From the NCBI GenBank assembly GCA_963740215.1, contig CAVUDJ010000015.1:372001-436000 (forward strand): 64,000 bases of DNA, in the 5' to 3' direction. Below, piece by piece: positions 26,316 through 33,661 of the stretch; the stretch's first letter is position 1; every line of letters begins with the position of its first letter. A model generated the notes under the pieces. It saw only the letters and a program-made list of their open reading frames with translations, was not told the origin of the DNA and searched no databases. The stretch is from CAVVAL01 sp963740215. GTDB taxonomy: Bacteria > Actinomycetota > Actinomycetes > Mycobacteriales > Cryptosporangiaceae. The position numbers were made by a program, and so were the translations under genes.

Positions 26316-27045
26316 TAAGGGACCGGGCCGCGCTCGCGCCGTGTCGGCGGCGAAACTCGCGCGGCAGCGCGCGGCCGAGCGGCGGCGGAAGGCGATGTTC
26401 GGCGCCGGGATCGCTGCCGTCGTGCTGATCGCGTCGGTGGTCGTCGGCGTCGCGGTCTATCAGACCAGGGACAAGGCGCCGGATCAGTTCGCGATCCCGA
26501 AGAACGCCACCGCGACGGCCGTCGTCGTGGGCGAGCCGGACGCGAAGGCGACGATCGATCTGTACGTCGACTACCTCTGCCCGGCGTGCCGCGCGTTCGA
26601 GCAACAGGCCGCCGCCGAGTTGGACAAGCTGGTCGCGGACGGCACGGCGAAGATCGCGTACCACCCGATCGCGATCCTCGACCGGGCGTCGACCACGGAG
26701 TACTCGACCCGCGCGTCGGCAGCGTCCGGCTGCGCCGCGGCCGAGGGCACCGCCGTATACGACAAGTTCACCAAGGCGCTGTTCGCGAACCAGCCGCCGG
26801 AGGGCAGCGCCGGGCTGCCGAACAAGAAGCTCGTCGAGTTGGGCACGGCAGCCGGCGCGACGAGCCCCGAGTTCGCGAAATGCGTCGACGACCAACGGTA
26901 TGCCGGCTGGACCTCGGCACTCACCGAGACCGCGTCGAAGGACGGTGTGACCGGCACCCCAACCGTCAAGGTCAACGGGGTCGAGGTCGAGAACCTTAGT
27001 GTTGACTCGGTGCGGGCCGCGGTGGCCAAGGCGGCGGCGAAGTGA
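26311..27045 (+). CDS. Membrane-anchored DsbA-like thioredoxin-fold protein
   Basis: About 244 residues. A basic cytoplasmic N-terminus and one helix (GIAAVVLIASVVVGVAV) anchor a periplasm-facing DsbA-type domain with active site CPAC in DYLCPACRAFE and the cis-proline loop GVTGTPTVKVNG. It would oxidise or exchange disulfides of secreted proteins, with the preceding MauE-like protein as redox partner. The ATG at 26311 lies in repeat C2 with GAGG upstream; earlier in-frame codons are repeat sequence. Confidence 0.88.
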   Translation: MSKGPGRARAVSAAKLARQRAAERRRKAMFGAGIAAVVLIASVVVGVAVYQTRDKAPDQFAIPKNATATAVVVGEPDAKATIDLYVDYLCPACRAFEQQAAAELDKLVADGTAKIAYHPIAILDRASTTEYSTRASAASGCAAAEGTAVYDKFTKALFANQPPEGSAGLPNKKLVELGTAAGATSPEFAKCVDDQRYAGWTSALTETASKDGVTGTPTVKVNGVEVENLSVDSVRAAVAKAAAK

Positions 27046-27055
27046 GGCAGGCAGC

Positions 27056-28072
27056 GTGAAGTTCTGGTCGGTGGTGGCGGGTGTGCTCCTCGCGGTCGTG
27101 CCCGCTGCCCCGGCCTGGGCGCACGACCGGGTGCCCGCGGCCAGCGACTACCACACGACGCTGGTCGCGGTGACGCCGAAGCCGCGTGGCCTGGACGTCC
27201 GGGTGGTCGAGAACGGGTCGCGGATCGAGCTGCGCAACGGCACCGGTCGTGACGTCACGGTCCTCGGCTACTCGGGGGAGCCCTTCCTGCGGATCACGCC
27301 GTCGGCTGTGTTCACCAACGACGCCTCACCCACCGGCTACGTCAACGACAAGAAACCAATCCCCAGTGACGCCAGCGCCACGGCCACACCGCGCTGGCGC
27401 CAGACCGGCGACGAGCCCGCCGCCCGCTGGCACGATCACCGCTCGCACTGGACCAGCACGGCACCGCCGCCCGCGGTGCAGGACGAACCGCAGGCTAGCC
27501 ACCGGATCCGCGACTGGACGGTGGATCTGCGCGTTGGCGACACGTCTGCGCAGGTCACGGGGGTCCTCGACTACGATCCGCCGCCGCCGACAGCGGTCTG
27601 GTGGGCCGGGATCCTGGCGGTGGCCGGCGCGGTGGCGTTGCTATCCCGCTGGCGTCACGCCGTGCCGGCGCTCGGGGTGCTGCTCGGAGTCGCCGCGTTG
27701 GCCGAGCTGGCCGACAGCGTGGGGCGCGTGCTGGACAGCGGCGGCACGGGCCTGGGCATCGTCAGCCGGCTGCTCACTACCGAGACGTACGCCACGGTGA
27801 CGGCGATCGCGGCGCTGGCCACCGTGGTCCTGGCACTGCGGCGCAGGCCGGAGGCGTCATTCGCGCTGGCGCTCTCGGCCGCGTGCCTGGGCGTGCTCGG
27901 CGGACTCACCGACGGCGCCGTGTTCAACCAGGCGTTCGCGCCCGTGCCGTGGTCCGGCGACGTCGCGCGGTTCTTCACAGCGACGACGATCGCGCTGTGC
28001 GCTGGAGTCACCGTGGCGGCCTGGCTGCGGATTCGCGCGCACCGTCCGGCGCTGGCTCCCGCCGCCACTTGA
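27056..28072 (+). CDS. Membrane protein with secreted N-terminal domain and HDHR motif
   Basis: About 338 residues. A signal peptide (VVAGVLLAVVPAAPAWA) is followed by a beta-rich extracytoplasmic domain containing RWHDHRSHWTS and an RIRDWTVDLRV segment, then five or six C-terminal helices. I recall similar actinobacterial proteins of unknown function near copper and redox genes. The HDHR histidines could bind metal, which is inference only. It begins 10 bp after the DsbA gene and completes the MauE-DsbA-HDHR trio. Confidence 0.65.
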   Translation: MKFWSVVAGVLLAVVPAAPAWAHDRVPAASDYHTTLVAVTPKPRGLDVRVVENGSRIELRNGTGRDVTVLGYSGEPFLRITPSAVFTNDASPTGYVNDKKPIPSDASATATPRWRQTGDEPAARWHDHRSHWTSTAPPPAVQDEPQASHRIRDWTVDLRVGDTSAQVTGVLDYDPPPPTAVWWAGILAVAGAVALLSRWRHAVPALGVLLGVAALAELADSVGRVLDSGGTGLGIVSRLLTTETYATVTAIAALATVVLALRRRPEASFALALSAACLGVLGGLTDGAVFNQAFAPVPWSGDVARFFTATTIALCAGVTVAAWLRIRAHRPALAPAAT

Positions 28073-28096
28073 GGGTGCCGCCGCCCGCGCCACAAC

Positions 28097-28849
28097 TCAA
28101 CGGGGTACGAACGACGGGTCGAACCCGTACGGCAACTCCAGCCGGTGCTTCGTCATCAGCTCCGTGTCGGCCAGCACGTCGGGAGTGGAGCCGTCGGCGA
28201 CGATGATGCCGCCGTCGATGATGACCGACCGCGGGCACAGCTCCAGCGCGTACGGCAGGTCGTGGGTGACCATCAGCAGGGTGACGTCCAGGCTGAGCAG
28301 GATCTGCGCCAGCTCGCGCCGGCTGGCCGGATCCAGGTTGGACGATGGCTCGTCCAGCACGAGGATCTCGGGCCGCATCGCCAGCACCGTGGCCACCGCG
28401 ACCCGGCGGCGCTGCCCGAACGAGAGGTGGTGCGGGGCGCGGTCGCGGAAGGCCTCCATGCCGACGGCGAGCAGCGCCTCGTCGACCCGCGCCGACAGCT
28501 CCGCGCCGCGCAGCCCCAGGTTGGCGGGGCCGAACGCCACGTCCTCGGCGACGGTGGGCATGAACAGCTGGTCGTCCGGATCCTGGAAGACGATTCCCAC
28601 GCGACGCCGTACCTCGGCGAAGTTCTGCTTGACGACCGGCAGCCCACCGACCTCGACCGTCCCCGCGCCGCCGCCGAGGATCCCGTTGAGGTGCAGGACG
28701 AGAGTCGTCTTGCCGGCGCCGTTGGGCCCGAGCAGCGCCACCCGTTCGCCCTGCTCGATCTGGAGGTCGACGCCGAACAGCGCCTGGTACCCGTCGGGAT
28801 AGGCGTAGGCGAGCCCACGGACGTCCAGCGAGATCAGGTTTGCAGCCAC
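28097..28849 (-). CDS. Energy-coupling factor ABC transporter ATP-binding protein (CbiO/NikO-like)
   Basis: About 250 residues with Walker A (GPNGAGKTT), Q-loop (FQDPDDQLF), signature (LSFGQRRRVAVA), Walker B (ILVLDEPSSNLD) and the switch histidine (MVTHD). It is the single ATPase of a group I ECF transporter for cobalt or nickel. The GTG start overlaps the end of the CbiQ-like gene by 16 bp. It is last in a four-gene operon read leftwards from 30644. Confidence 0.9.
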   Translation of the reverse strand: MAANLISLDVRGLAYAYPDGYQALFGVDLQIEQGERVALLGPNGAGKTTLVLHLNGILGGGAGTVEVGGLPVVKQNFAEVRRRVGIVFQDPDDQLFMPTVAEDVAFGPANLGLRGAELSARVDEALLAVGMEAFRDRAPHHLSFGQRRRVAVATVLAMRPEILVLDEPSSNLDPASRRELAQILLSLDVTLLMVTHDLPYALELCPRSVIIDGGIIVADGSTPDVLADTELMTKHRLELPYGFDPSFVPR

Positions 28850-29592
28850 GCGACCACCGTAACGACCGAGGCGGCGGCAGGTAGACACAGTGCGACCGCC
28901 CATTGACCCGCCGTGGTGACATCGCCGGACGGCGCCGGCATCCGGCCGGTGTACCCGCGCGACACCATCGCGAGGTAGACACGTTCGCCGCGCTCGAACG
29001 ACCGGATGAACAGGCTGCCGATCGACGTGGCGAACGCCCGCGCCTGCCACAGGAAACCGGGGTCGTGGCCACGCGACAGCCGGGCGATGCGCATGCGGGC
29101 GGCCTGGTCGGCGATGACGTCGAGGTACCGCAGCATGAACGTGGCGATCTGCACCACGATCTGCGGGGCTCGCAACCGTTCCAGGCCGAGCAACAGGTCG
29201 CGCATCGGCGTGGTGGCGGCGAGCAGCAGCGACGCGACCACCCCGAGCGTCCCCTTGGCCACGATGTTCCACGCGCCGTAGAGGCCGTCGACGGAGAGCG
29301 TTAGCCCAGCCCACTCGATCTGCTCACCGTGGCCGACGAACGGCAGCAGCACGGCGAGGATCACGAACGGCACCTCGATGAGCGTCCGCTTTCCCAGCCA
29401 CCCAGGGCTCACCCCGGCCAGTGCTGCCACTCCTCCGAGCAGCACCGCGTACGCGCCGAACGCCCAGAACGCCTCGCGCGGCGTGGCCACGATCGCCACC
29501 GTCACGGCGAACGCGGCCACGATCTTCACCTCAGGCGGCAGCCGGTGGACCGGCGAGTCACCGTCGAGGTAAAGAGGGTGCGCACCGCTCAT
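28834..29592 (-). CDS. ECF transporter T component (CbiQ/NikQ-like)
   Basis: 252 residues with five or six helices and two coupling-helix signatures (ARLSRGHDP and AMVSRGYTG, the A-R-G type motifs) that bind the ATPase. It is the transmembrane energising subunit of the Ni/Co importer. Start ATG 29592 overlaps the previous gene's stop (ATGA). Confidence 0.88.
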   Translation of the reverse strand: MSGAHPLYLDGDSPVHRLPPEVKIVAAFAVTVAIVATPREAFWAFGAYAVLLGGVAALAGVSPGWLGKRTLIEVPFVILAVLLPFVGHGEQIEWAGLTLSVDGLYGAWNIVAKGTLGVVASLLLAATTPMRDLLLGLERLRAPQIVVQIATFMLRYLDVIADQAARMRIARLSRGHDPGFLWQARAFATSIGSLFIRSFERGERVYLAMVSRGYTGRMPAPSGDVTTAGQWAVALCLPAAASVVTVVAWLQT

Positions 29593-29945
29593 GCATCACC
29601 TGTGGGCTTGCGGCGCACGAGCCAGAACAGACCGCCGCCGATCGCGAACACCACGAGCACGCCGGCCACGCCGGAGAGCCCGGTGGCGACGAACTCGTTG
29701 TCGACGCCCCTGACCGCGTAGTCCGCGAGCGGGCCGCCGGCCAGTTCGTGGTCCTTCGCCTCGGTGGCCGCGCACTCGCCGCTGGTGATCTCGTCGTCGA
29801 CGCTGACCGTGCAGCCGTCCAGCGTGGCCGAGTCGAGACCGTCCGGGCTGGAGCTGGCGAAGTTGCTGACGACACCCGCGAGCACGAGGCTCACGAGCAG
29901 GCCGCCGACCAGGAAGGCCGCGAGCTTGATCTTGCCGGCGGTCAC
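29589..29945 (-). CDS. PDGLE domain protein (CbiN-like accessory of the Ni/Co importer)
   Basis: 118 residues: one N-terminal helix, a SSSPDGLDSA motif (the PDGLE signature in a variant form), an acidic extracytoplasmic loop with two cysteines, and a C-terminal helix. PDGLE proteins replace or fuse to CbiN/NikN in many nickel or cobalt ECF systems and help the S-component load metal. The GTG start overlaps the CbiM stop by 4 bp. Confidence 0.82.
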   Translation of the reverse strand: MTAGKIKLAAFLVGGLLVSLVLAGVVSNFASSSPDGLDSATLDGCTVSVDDEITSGECAATEAKDHELAGGPLADYAVRGVDNEFVATGLSGVAGVLVVFAIGGGLFWLVRRKPTGDA

Positions 29946-30644
29946 GCGGCACCTCCGCCGACCGGGAGGTTGGTACGGATGTCGAGCTGCTGGCCGACGC
30001 GTCCGCGCAGCGCGTACACGAGATCGGGGCGCACCTTGGCGACCGTGCCGACCGTGATCGCGGTGATCAGGCCCTCGCCGATTCCGATGAGGACGTGGAA
30101 GCCCGCCATCGTGGCGGCGATGCCGAGGATCGGCAGGCTGGTGGTGCCGCCGAGCGCGTACTCGACGACGAACGCCTGCGACGCGACGACCACCGACACG
30201 ACCGCCGCGACCCACGAGGTCACGACGACGCCCGTGTTCGTGCGCGGGAGCACCTTGAGCAGCAACGCGGTGACGCCGAACGCGGTGAACGTGCCGACGA
30301 CACCCATGTTCAGGACGTTGAGGCCGATCGCTGTGAGGCCACCGTCGGCGAACAGCAGCGCCTGGACGACCAGTACCAGCGCCACGCAGACGCTGCCGAC
30401 CCACGGCCCGACCAGCATCACCGCGAGCGCACCGCCCAGCAGGTGTCCGCTGACTCCAGGTAGGACGGGGAAGTTCAGCATCTGGACGGCGAAGATGAAC
30501 GCCGCGACCAGGCCGGCCATCGGGCGCGAGGCGATCGTCCAGATCGGCGCGTGCACGGACGATGCAGACCGCGAGCGCTGCCACCGCGAGCAGGCCGGCT
30601 AGAGCCGAGACCGGGATGCCGATGATCCCGTTCGATATGTGCAT
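29942..30644 (-). CDS. ECF transporter substrate-binding component (CbiM/NikM-like), frameshifted
   Basis: The N-terminus MHISNGIIGIPVSALAG (frame from ATG 30644) and the rest (MAGLVAAFIFAVQMLNFPV ... SGHLLGGAL) are in adjacent frames. One extra base in CCC (30522-30524 as GGG) accounts for the shift; length 703 equals 234 codons plus one. The N-terminal Met-His and the second His (SGHLLGG) are the metal-coordinating features of NikM/CbiM, so the protein would work if the shift is an error. A Nur-like box lies 68 bp upstream, favouring nickel as substrate. Confidence 0.85.
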
Positions 30645-30711
30645 CGCCACGACATCGGTGTCCACGGCGCGCCTCCAGGCCAGTCGGGGATGTACGGGCT
30701 CCATCTTCGCA

Positions 30712-30730
30712 GTTGCCAGTAATGTGCAAC
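30712..30730. promoter_or_regulatory. Candidate Nur (nickel-Fur) box upstream of the ECF transporter operon
   Basis: On the minus strand, GTTGC-N9-GCAAC, or TTGCAC-N5-TGGCAA, matches the Streptomyces Nur pattern (TTGCAA-N5-TTGCAA) at 10 of 12 conserved positions. It lies 68-86 bp upstream of the start codon, suitable for nickel-dependent repression. Confidence 0.55.
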
Positions 30731-30860
30731 AAGGGAATGGGGCGATTTCCGTTTTGCTCCGTTTGCCGTCAGCCCCTCCTGACCTGCGACGATGCCGCTT
30801 CCTGAGGGCTTTCTCAGCATCTCAGCGGGATCACAGCGGTGGGGGTTCAGCATCGTCGGC

Positions 30861-31052
30861 ATGACGTCGACGACCGAGAGCCGGAGGGTCACCACCCGGG
30901 CGCCGATCCGGCTCGCGGGGTACGCCGCCAGCGCCAGTGCGCTCGTCCTCAGCGCCGTCCTGCTCTACGGCGACGCGGCGGCGTCCGGGCACGGCGTCGG
31001 CTACCTCGTGGAGGCGCTCGCGAGCTGGCTACTCCTCGGCGCCGGCCAGTAG
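30861..31052 (+). CDS. Possible small membrane protein
   Basis: From ATG 30861 the frame encodes 63 residues: a basic start (MTSTTESRRVTTRAPIRLAG) and two hydrophobic stretches. No family is recognised and no good Shine-Dalgarno is present. It fills the space between the ECF transporter promoter and repeat A5. Could be spurious. Confidence 0.35.
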   Translation: MTSTTESRRVTTRAPIRLAGYAASASALVLSAVLLYGDAAASGHGVGYLVEALASWLLLGAGQ

Positions 31053-31116
31053 CTGGCCCCTGTGGCCCCCTCCGTGGCCCCCTCCGTGGCCGCCCCGAGG
31101 CCGTCCCGAGGCCGTC

Positions 31117-31187
31117 CCGAACCGGACTGTTCCGGTATTGGTCCCCAAAACGGACGCTCGATACCGCCGTTCCCCCGACAGTTGGGC
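31117..31187. repeat. Structured intergenic repeat, copy A5
   Basis: Very similar to A4 (25602) over 71 bp; also shares AACCGGACT and AACGGACGCT with the A1-A3 subgroup. ACTGT/ACAGT and CGGTAT/ATACCG can pair. It ends about 40 bp upstream of the peroxiredoxin gene. Confidence 0.7.
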
Positions 31188-31227
31188 TTGATCAGCGACC
31201 GATCGCGGCCGGGCTAGGGTCGGCGGT

Positions 31228-31701
31228 ATGACCGATCAGACCCGGCTCGCCCCCGGCGACACCGCCCCTGACTTCGACCTCACCGACGACAACGGCAAGC
31301 AGGTCCGCCTCGCCGACCTGCGCGGGCGCAAGGTGATCCTGTACGCCTACCCGGCCGCGATGACCCCGGGCTGCACCAAGCAGGCCTGCGACTTCCGCGA
31401 CTCGCTCGGCTCGCTCCAGGCCGCCGGGTACGAGGTGGTCGGCATCTCGCCCGACAAGCCCGAGAAACTGGCGAAGTTCCGCGAGCGGGACGTGCTGACG
31501 TTCCCGCTCGTCTCGGATCCCGACAAGAGCGTGCTCACCTCGTACGGCGCGTTCGGGGAGAAGACGATGTACGGCAAGACCGTCACGGGCGTGATCCGTT
31601 CGACGTTCGTGATCGACGAGGACGGCAAGATCGAGGTGGCGCAGTACAACGTGAAGGCGACGGGCCACGTCGCCAAACTTCGCCGCGACCTCGGCCTCTG
31701 A
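31228..31701 (+). CDS. bcp: Thioredoxin-dependent thiol peroxidase (BCP/PrxQ)
   Basis: 157 residues, the normal length. The active site PGCTKQACDFRD holds the peroxidatic and resolving cysteines five residues apart, as in atypical two-Cys PrxQ enzymes. It reduces peroxides in the cytoplasm using thioredoxin. Starts at ATG 31228 and is followed by a hairpin terminator, so it is probably monocistronic. Confidence 0.92.
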   Translation: MTDQTRLAPGDTAPDFDLTDDNGKQVRLADLRGRKVILYAYPAAMTPGCTKQACDFRDSLGSLQAAGYEVVGISPDKPEKLAKFRERDVLTFPLVSDPDKSVLTSYGAFGEKTMYGKTVTGVIRSTFVIDEDGKIEVAQYNVKATGHVAKLRRDLGL

Positions 31702-31708
31702 CACGCCA

Positions 31709-31760
31709 CGAGTGTGCGGGATTCTGTGGGCTATAACACGCAGGATCCCGCACACTTCGT
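31709..31760 (+). terminator. Hairpin after bcp
   Basis: GTGTGCGGGATTCTG (31713-31727) pairs with CAGGATCCCGCACAC (31741-31755) with one mismatch; flanking bases extend the stem. It begins 8 bp after the bcp stop. Confidence 0.75.
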
Positions 31761-31800
31761 GCGGCCCGGAATTGTCGCACCCTCGCGATACCTTTGATCT

Positions 31801-31989
31801 ATGAGACGAGCCGTTAACGTCCTGGTCAAGGCCGGCTTGCCCACGCTGGCTATCCTGTTTGGAGGCGCGGGTTCCGTGCCTCGCGCGGTCGAGGAACACG
31901 TTTATCGCAAGCACGTCGCGACATCCGTGCATGCCCAGGAAATAGCGACGCAAGAGGGCATGCGATGGTCAATTCTGACCACGACGTGA
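31801..31989 (+). CDS. Possible small protein of unknown function
   Basis: 62 codons from ATG 31801 with a basic, hydrophobic N-terminus (MRRAVNVLVKAGLPTLAILF) that could be a membrane helix or signal. The start is directly preceded by GATACCTTTGATCT, which could act as a -10 for a leaderless transcript. The stretch is less GC-rich than its surroundings. No family is recognised. Confidence 0.35.
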   Translation: MRRAVNVLVKAGLPTLAILFGGAGSVPRAVEEHVYRKHVATSVHAQEIATQEGMRWSILTTT

Positions 31990-32080
31990 TAATTGCGCGT
32001 GACCATTCCGAATGACAATGCGGCGCGCCCCGGGGCAGTGCGGAACTGACTCGACAGGCACGCGTAGGATGGGCAACGCG

Positions 32081-32163
32081 GCGGGAGTGGTGTAACGGCA
32101 GCCACGCAGCGCTTAGGACGCTGTGCCCGAAAGGGCGTAGGGGTTCGAATCCCCTCTCCCGCA
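32081..32163 (+). tRNA. tRNA-Leu (UAG anticodon)
   Basis: Acceptor GCGGGAG pairs with CTCCCGC. The anticodon stem CAGCG/CGCTG encloses loop CTTAGGA (anticodon TAG). A long variable arm (TGCCCGAAAGGGC) marks class II tRNA. The T arm is AGGGG-TTCGAAT-CCCCT. CCA is not encoded. Confidence 0.95.
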
Positions 32164-32280
32164 CGAGCTGGCGAGGCCTGCTTCGCGGGCACGCTTCGCC
32201 ACGGGGCCGCAATGTAACTCCGGGGCCGAGCCCCGGACCCCACGTAGACCCGCCGGGGGCGGGCGTCACGTCGTTGTGCG

Positions 32281-32991
32281 TCAGTCGACGCGGCGGGCCA
32301 CGGCGAACACGGACTGTCCGAACGGCGGTCGCACCAGCTTCTCGACACGGCTCATCACGGGCACGAGCAGGCGGTCGTACAGCGTGAGCCCGAGGCCTTC
32401 CTTCGGCCGCTGCCGGAGCCCCTTCACCACCACGTACCAGACCAGCAGGCCGGGCGCGTTGAGGTAGTGCAGCCGCTCGACGCGCAGCCCGGCCTCCGTG
32501 AGCGCCGCCCGCAGGCTGCGCTTGGTGTAACGGCGGAAGTGGCCGATCGCGCGGTCGAAGTCGCTCATCGCGCTGGGGAACGCCGGCACGACGAGGATCA
32601 CCGCGCCACCCGGGCGGAGCAGGCCACGGAACGCCCTCAGCGCAGCCACGTCATCGGGGATGTGTTCGAGCACGTTGTACGCGACGGCCGCCGAGTACTC
32701 ACCCGTCACGCTGATCGGCACCGCCAGCTCGCGCACGTGCACCCGCTCGTCGCCGTCGAACCGGGCACGCAGCGCCGCCAGCCGGCTGCGGTCCGCCTCC
32801 GACACGGTCAGCGGGTGACCGGCGTCGGCCCACTCGGTAGCGTAGAACCCCAGTCCGGAGCCGATTTCGAGCGGGTCGTCGCCGAGGTACGGGTGCGCCA
32901 GGGAGCAGAGCCAGCGCCGGTAGTTGACCGCGCTGGCCAGATCCTCCAGGACGTCGGACTGGAGGTGCGTGTCGCCCGCGACCTCGCTCAT
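32281..32991 (-). CDS. Class I SAM-dependent methyltransferase
   Basis: About 236 residues with motif I LEIGSGLGFYATEW, an acidic motif II (SEADRSRL), AYNVLEHIPDDV (motif post-II) and LRPGGAVILVVP (motif III). The family resembles glycan- or lipid-linked methyltransferases near glycosyltransferases, but the substrate is unknown. The ATG lies at the end of repeat C3, which links it to rdgB on the same strand. Confidence 0.8.
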   Translation of the reverse strand: MSEVAGDTHLQSDVLEDLASAVNYRRWLCSLAHPYLGDDPLEIGSGLGFYATEWADAGHPLTVSEADRSRLAALRARFDGDERVHVRELAVPISVTGEYSAAVAYNVLEHIPDDVAALRAFRGLLRPGGAVILVVPAFPSAMSDFDRAIGHFRRYTKRSLRAALTEAGLRVERLHYLNAPGLLVWYVVVKGLRQRPKEGLGLTLYDRLLVPVMSRVEKLVRPPFGQSVFAVARRVD

Positions 32992-33067
32992 GAGCACGCC
33001 TCGCTCCGCTCGGCGGCGCATTCGCGCACACTGTGCCCACTGACTCGCTCGCTCCGCTCGCTCATGA
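32987..33067 (-). repeat. Operon-linker repeat, copy C3 (rdgB to methyltransferase)
   Basis: On the minus strand it begins at the TGA of rdgB and ends at the ATG of the methyltransferase gene. It contains AGTGGGCACAGTGTGCGCGA, CGCCGCCGAGCGGAGCGAGG and GTGCTCATGAG, and also a short GAGCGAGCGGAGCGAGCGAG run at its upstream end. Confidence 0.75.
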
Positions 33068-33661
33068 GCAGAGCGCGTCCACGACCAGCGGCGCCAGCGC
33101 GCGCAGCGCCTTGCCACGGTGGCTGATCGCGTCCTTCTCGTCGGCGGGCAGTTCGGCGGTGGTGCGGTCGTAGCCGGTGGCGACGAAGATCGGGTCGTAC
33201 CCGAAGCCGCCGTCACCGCGCCGCTCCCGGATGAGCCGGCCTTCCATCCGGCCCTCCACGAGGTGTTCGGTGCCGTCGGGCAGCACCAGCGCGGCGGCGC
33301 ACACGAACGCGGCGCCCATCCGCTCGTCCGGCACGTCGCCGAGCTGGGCCAACAGCAGGTCGAGGTTGGCGTCGTCGTCGCCGTGCCGTCCGGACCAGCG
33401 CGCCGAGAAGATGCCCGGCATCCCGTTCAGCGCGTCGACGGCGAGACCGGAGTCGTCGCCGATCGTCGGCAGGCCGGTGTACTTCACGCCCTCACGCGCC
33501 TTGAGCAGCGCGTTCTCCGCGAAGGTGGCGCCGGTTTCGGGCACCTCCTCGTACGCGGGCACGTCGTCGAGGCCGAGCAGCTCGATGTCCGTCGCGTCGG
33601 CGAGGATGCGCTGCAACTCGACCAGCTTCTTCGCGTTCCGGGACGCCAGCAGCACCTTCAC
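33062..33661 (-). CDS. rdgB: RdgB/HAM1 non-canonical purine NTP pyrophosphatase
   Basis: About 199 residues. It starts VKVLLASRNAKKLVELQRIL (the SxNxxK phosphate-binding signature) and contains DDSGLAVDALNGMPG and SFGYDPIF-like GGFGYDPIF motifs. It hydrolyses XTP, dITP and ITP to keep them out of DNA and RNA. The GTG start overlaps the rph stop (GTGA), the conserved rph-rdgB pair seen in M. tuberculosis. Confidence 0.93.
   Translation of the reverse strand: MKVLLASRNAKKLVELQRILADATDIELLGLDDVPAYEEVPETGATFAENALLKAREGVKYTGLPTIGDDSGLAVDALNGMPGIFSARWSGRHGDDDANLDLLLAQLGDVPDERMGAAFVCAAALVLPDGTEHLVEGRMEGRLIRERRGDGGFGYDPIFVATGYDRTTAELPADEKDAISHRGKALRALAPLVVDALCS

Noticed and set aside
30645..30790. 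Cobalamin riboswitch upstream of the Ni/Co importer
   Set aside because: No B12-box or long structured leader could be recognised; a Nur-like palindrome close to the start explains regulation better.
31801..31989. Lasso or other RiPP precursor
   Set aside because: No B1/B2, cyclase or other maturation genes nearby and no core-peptide motif.
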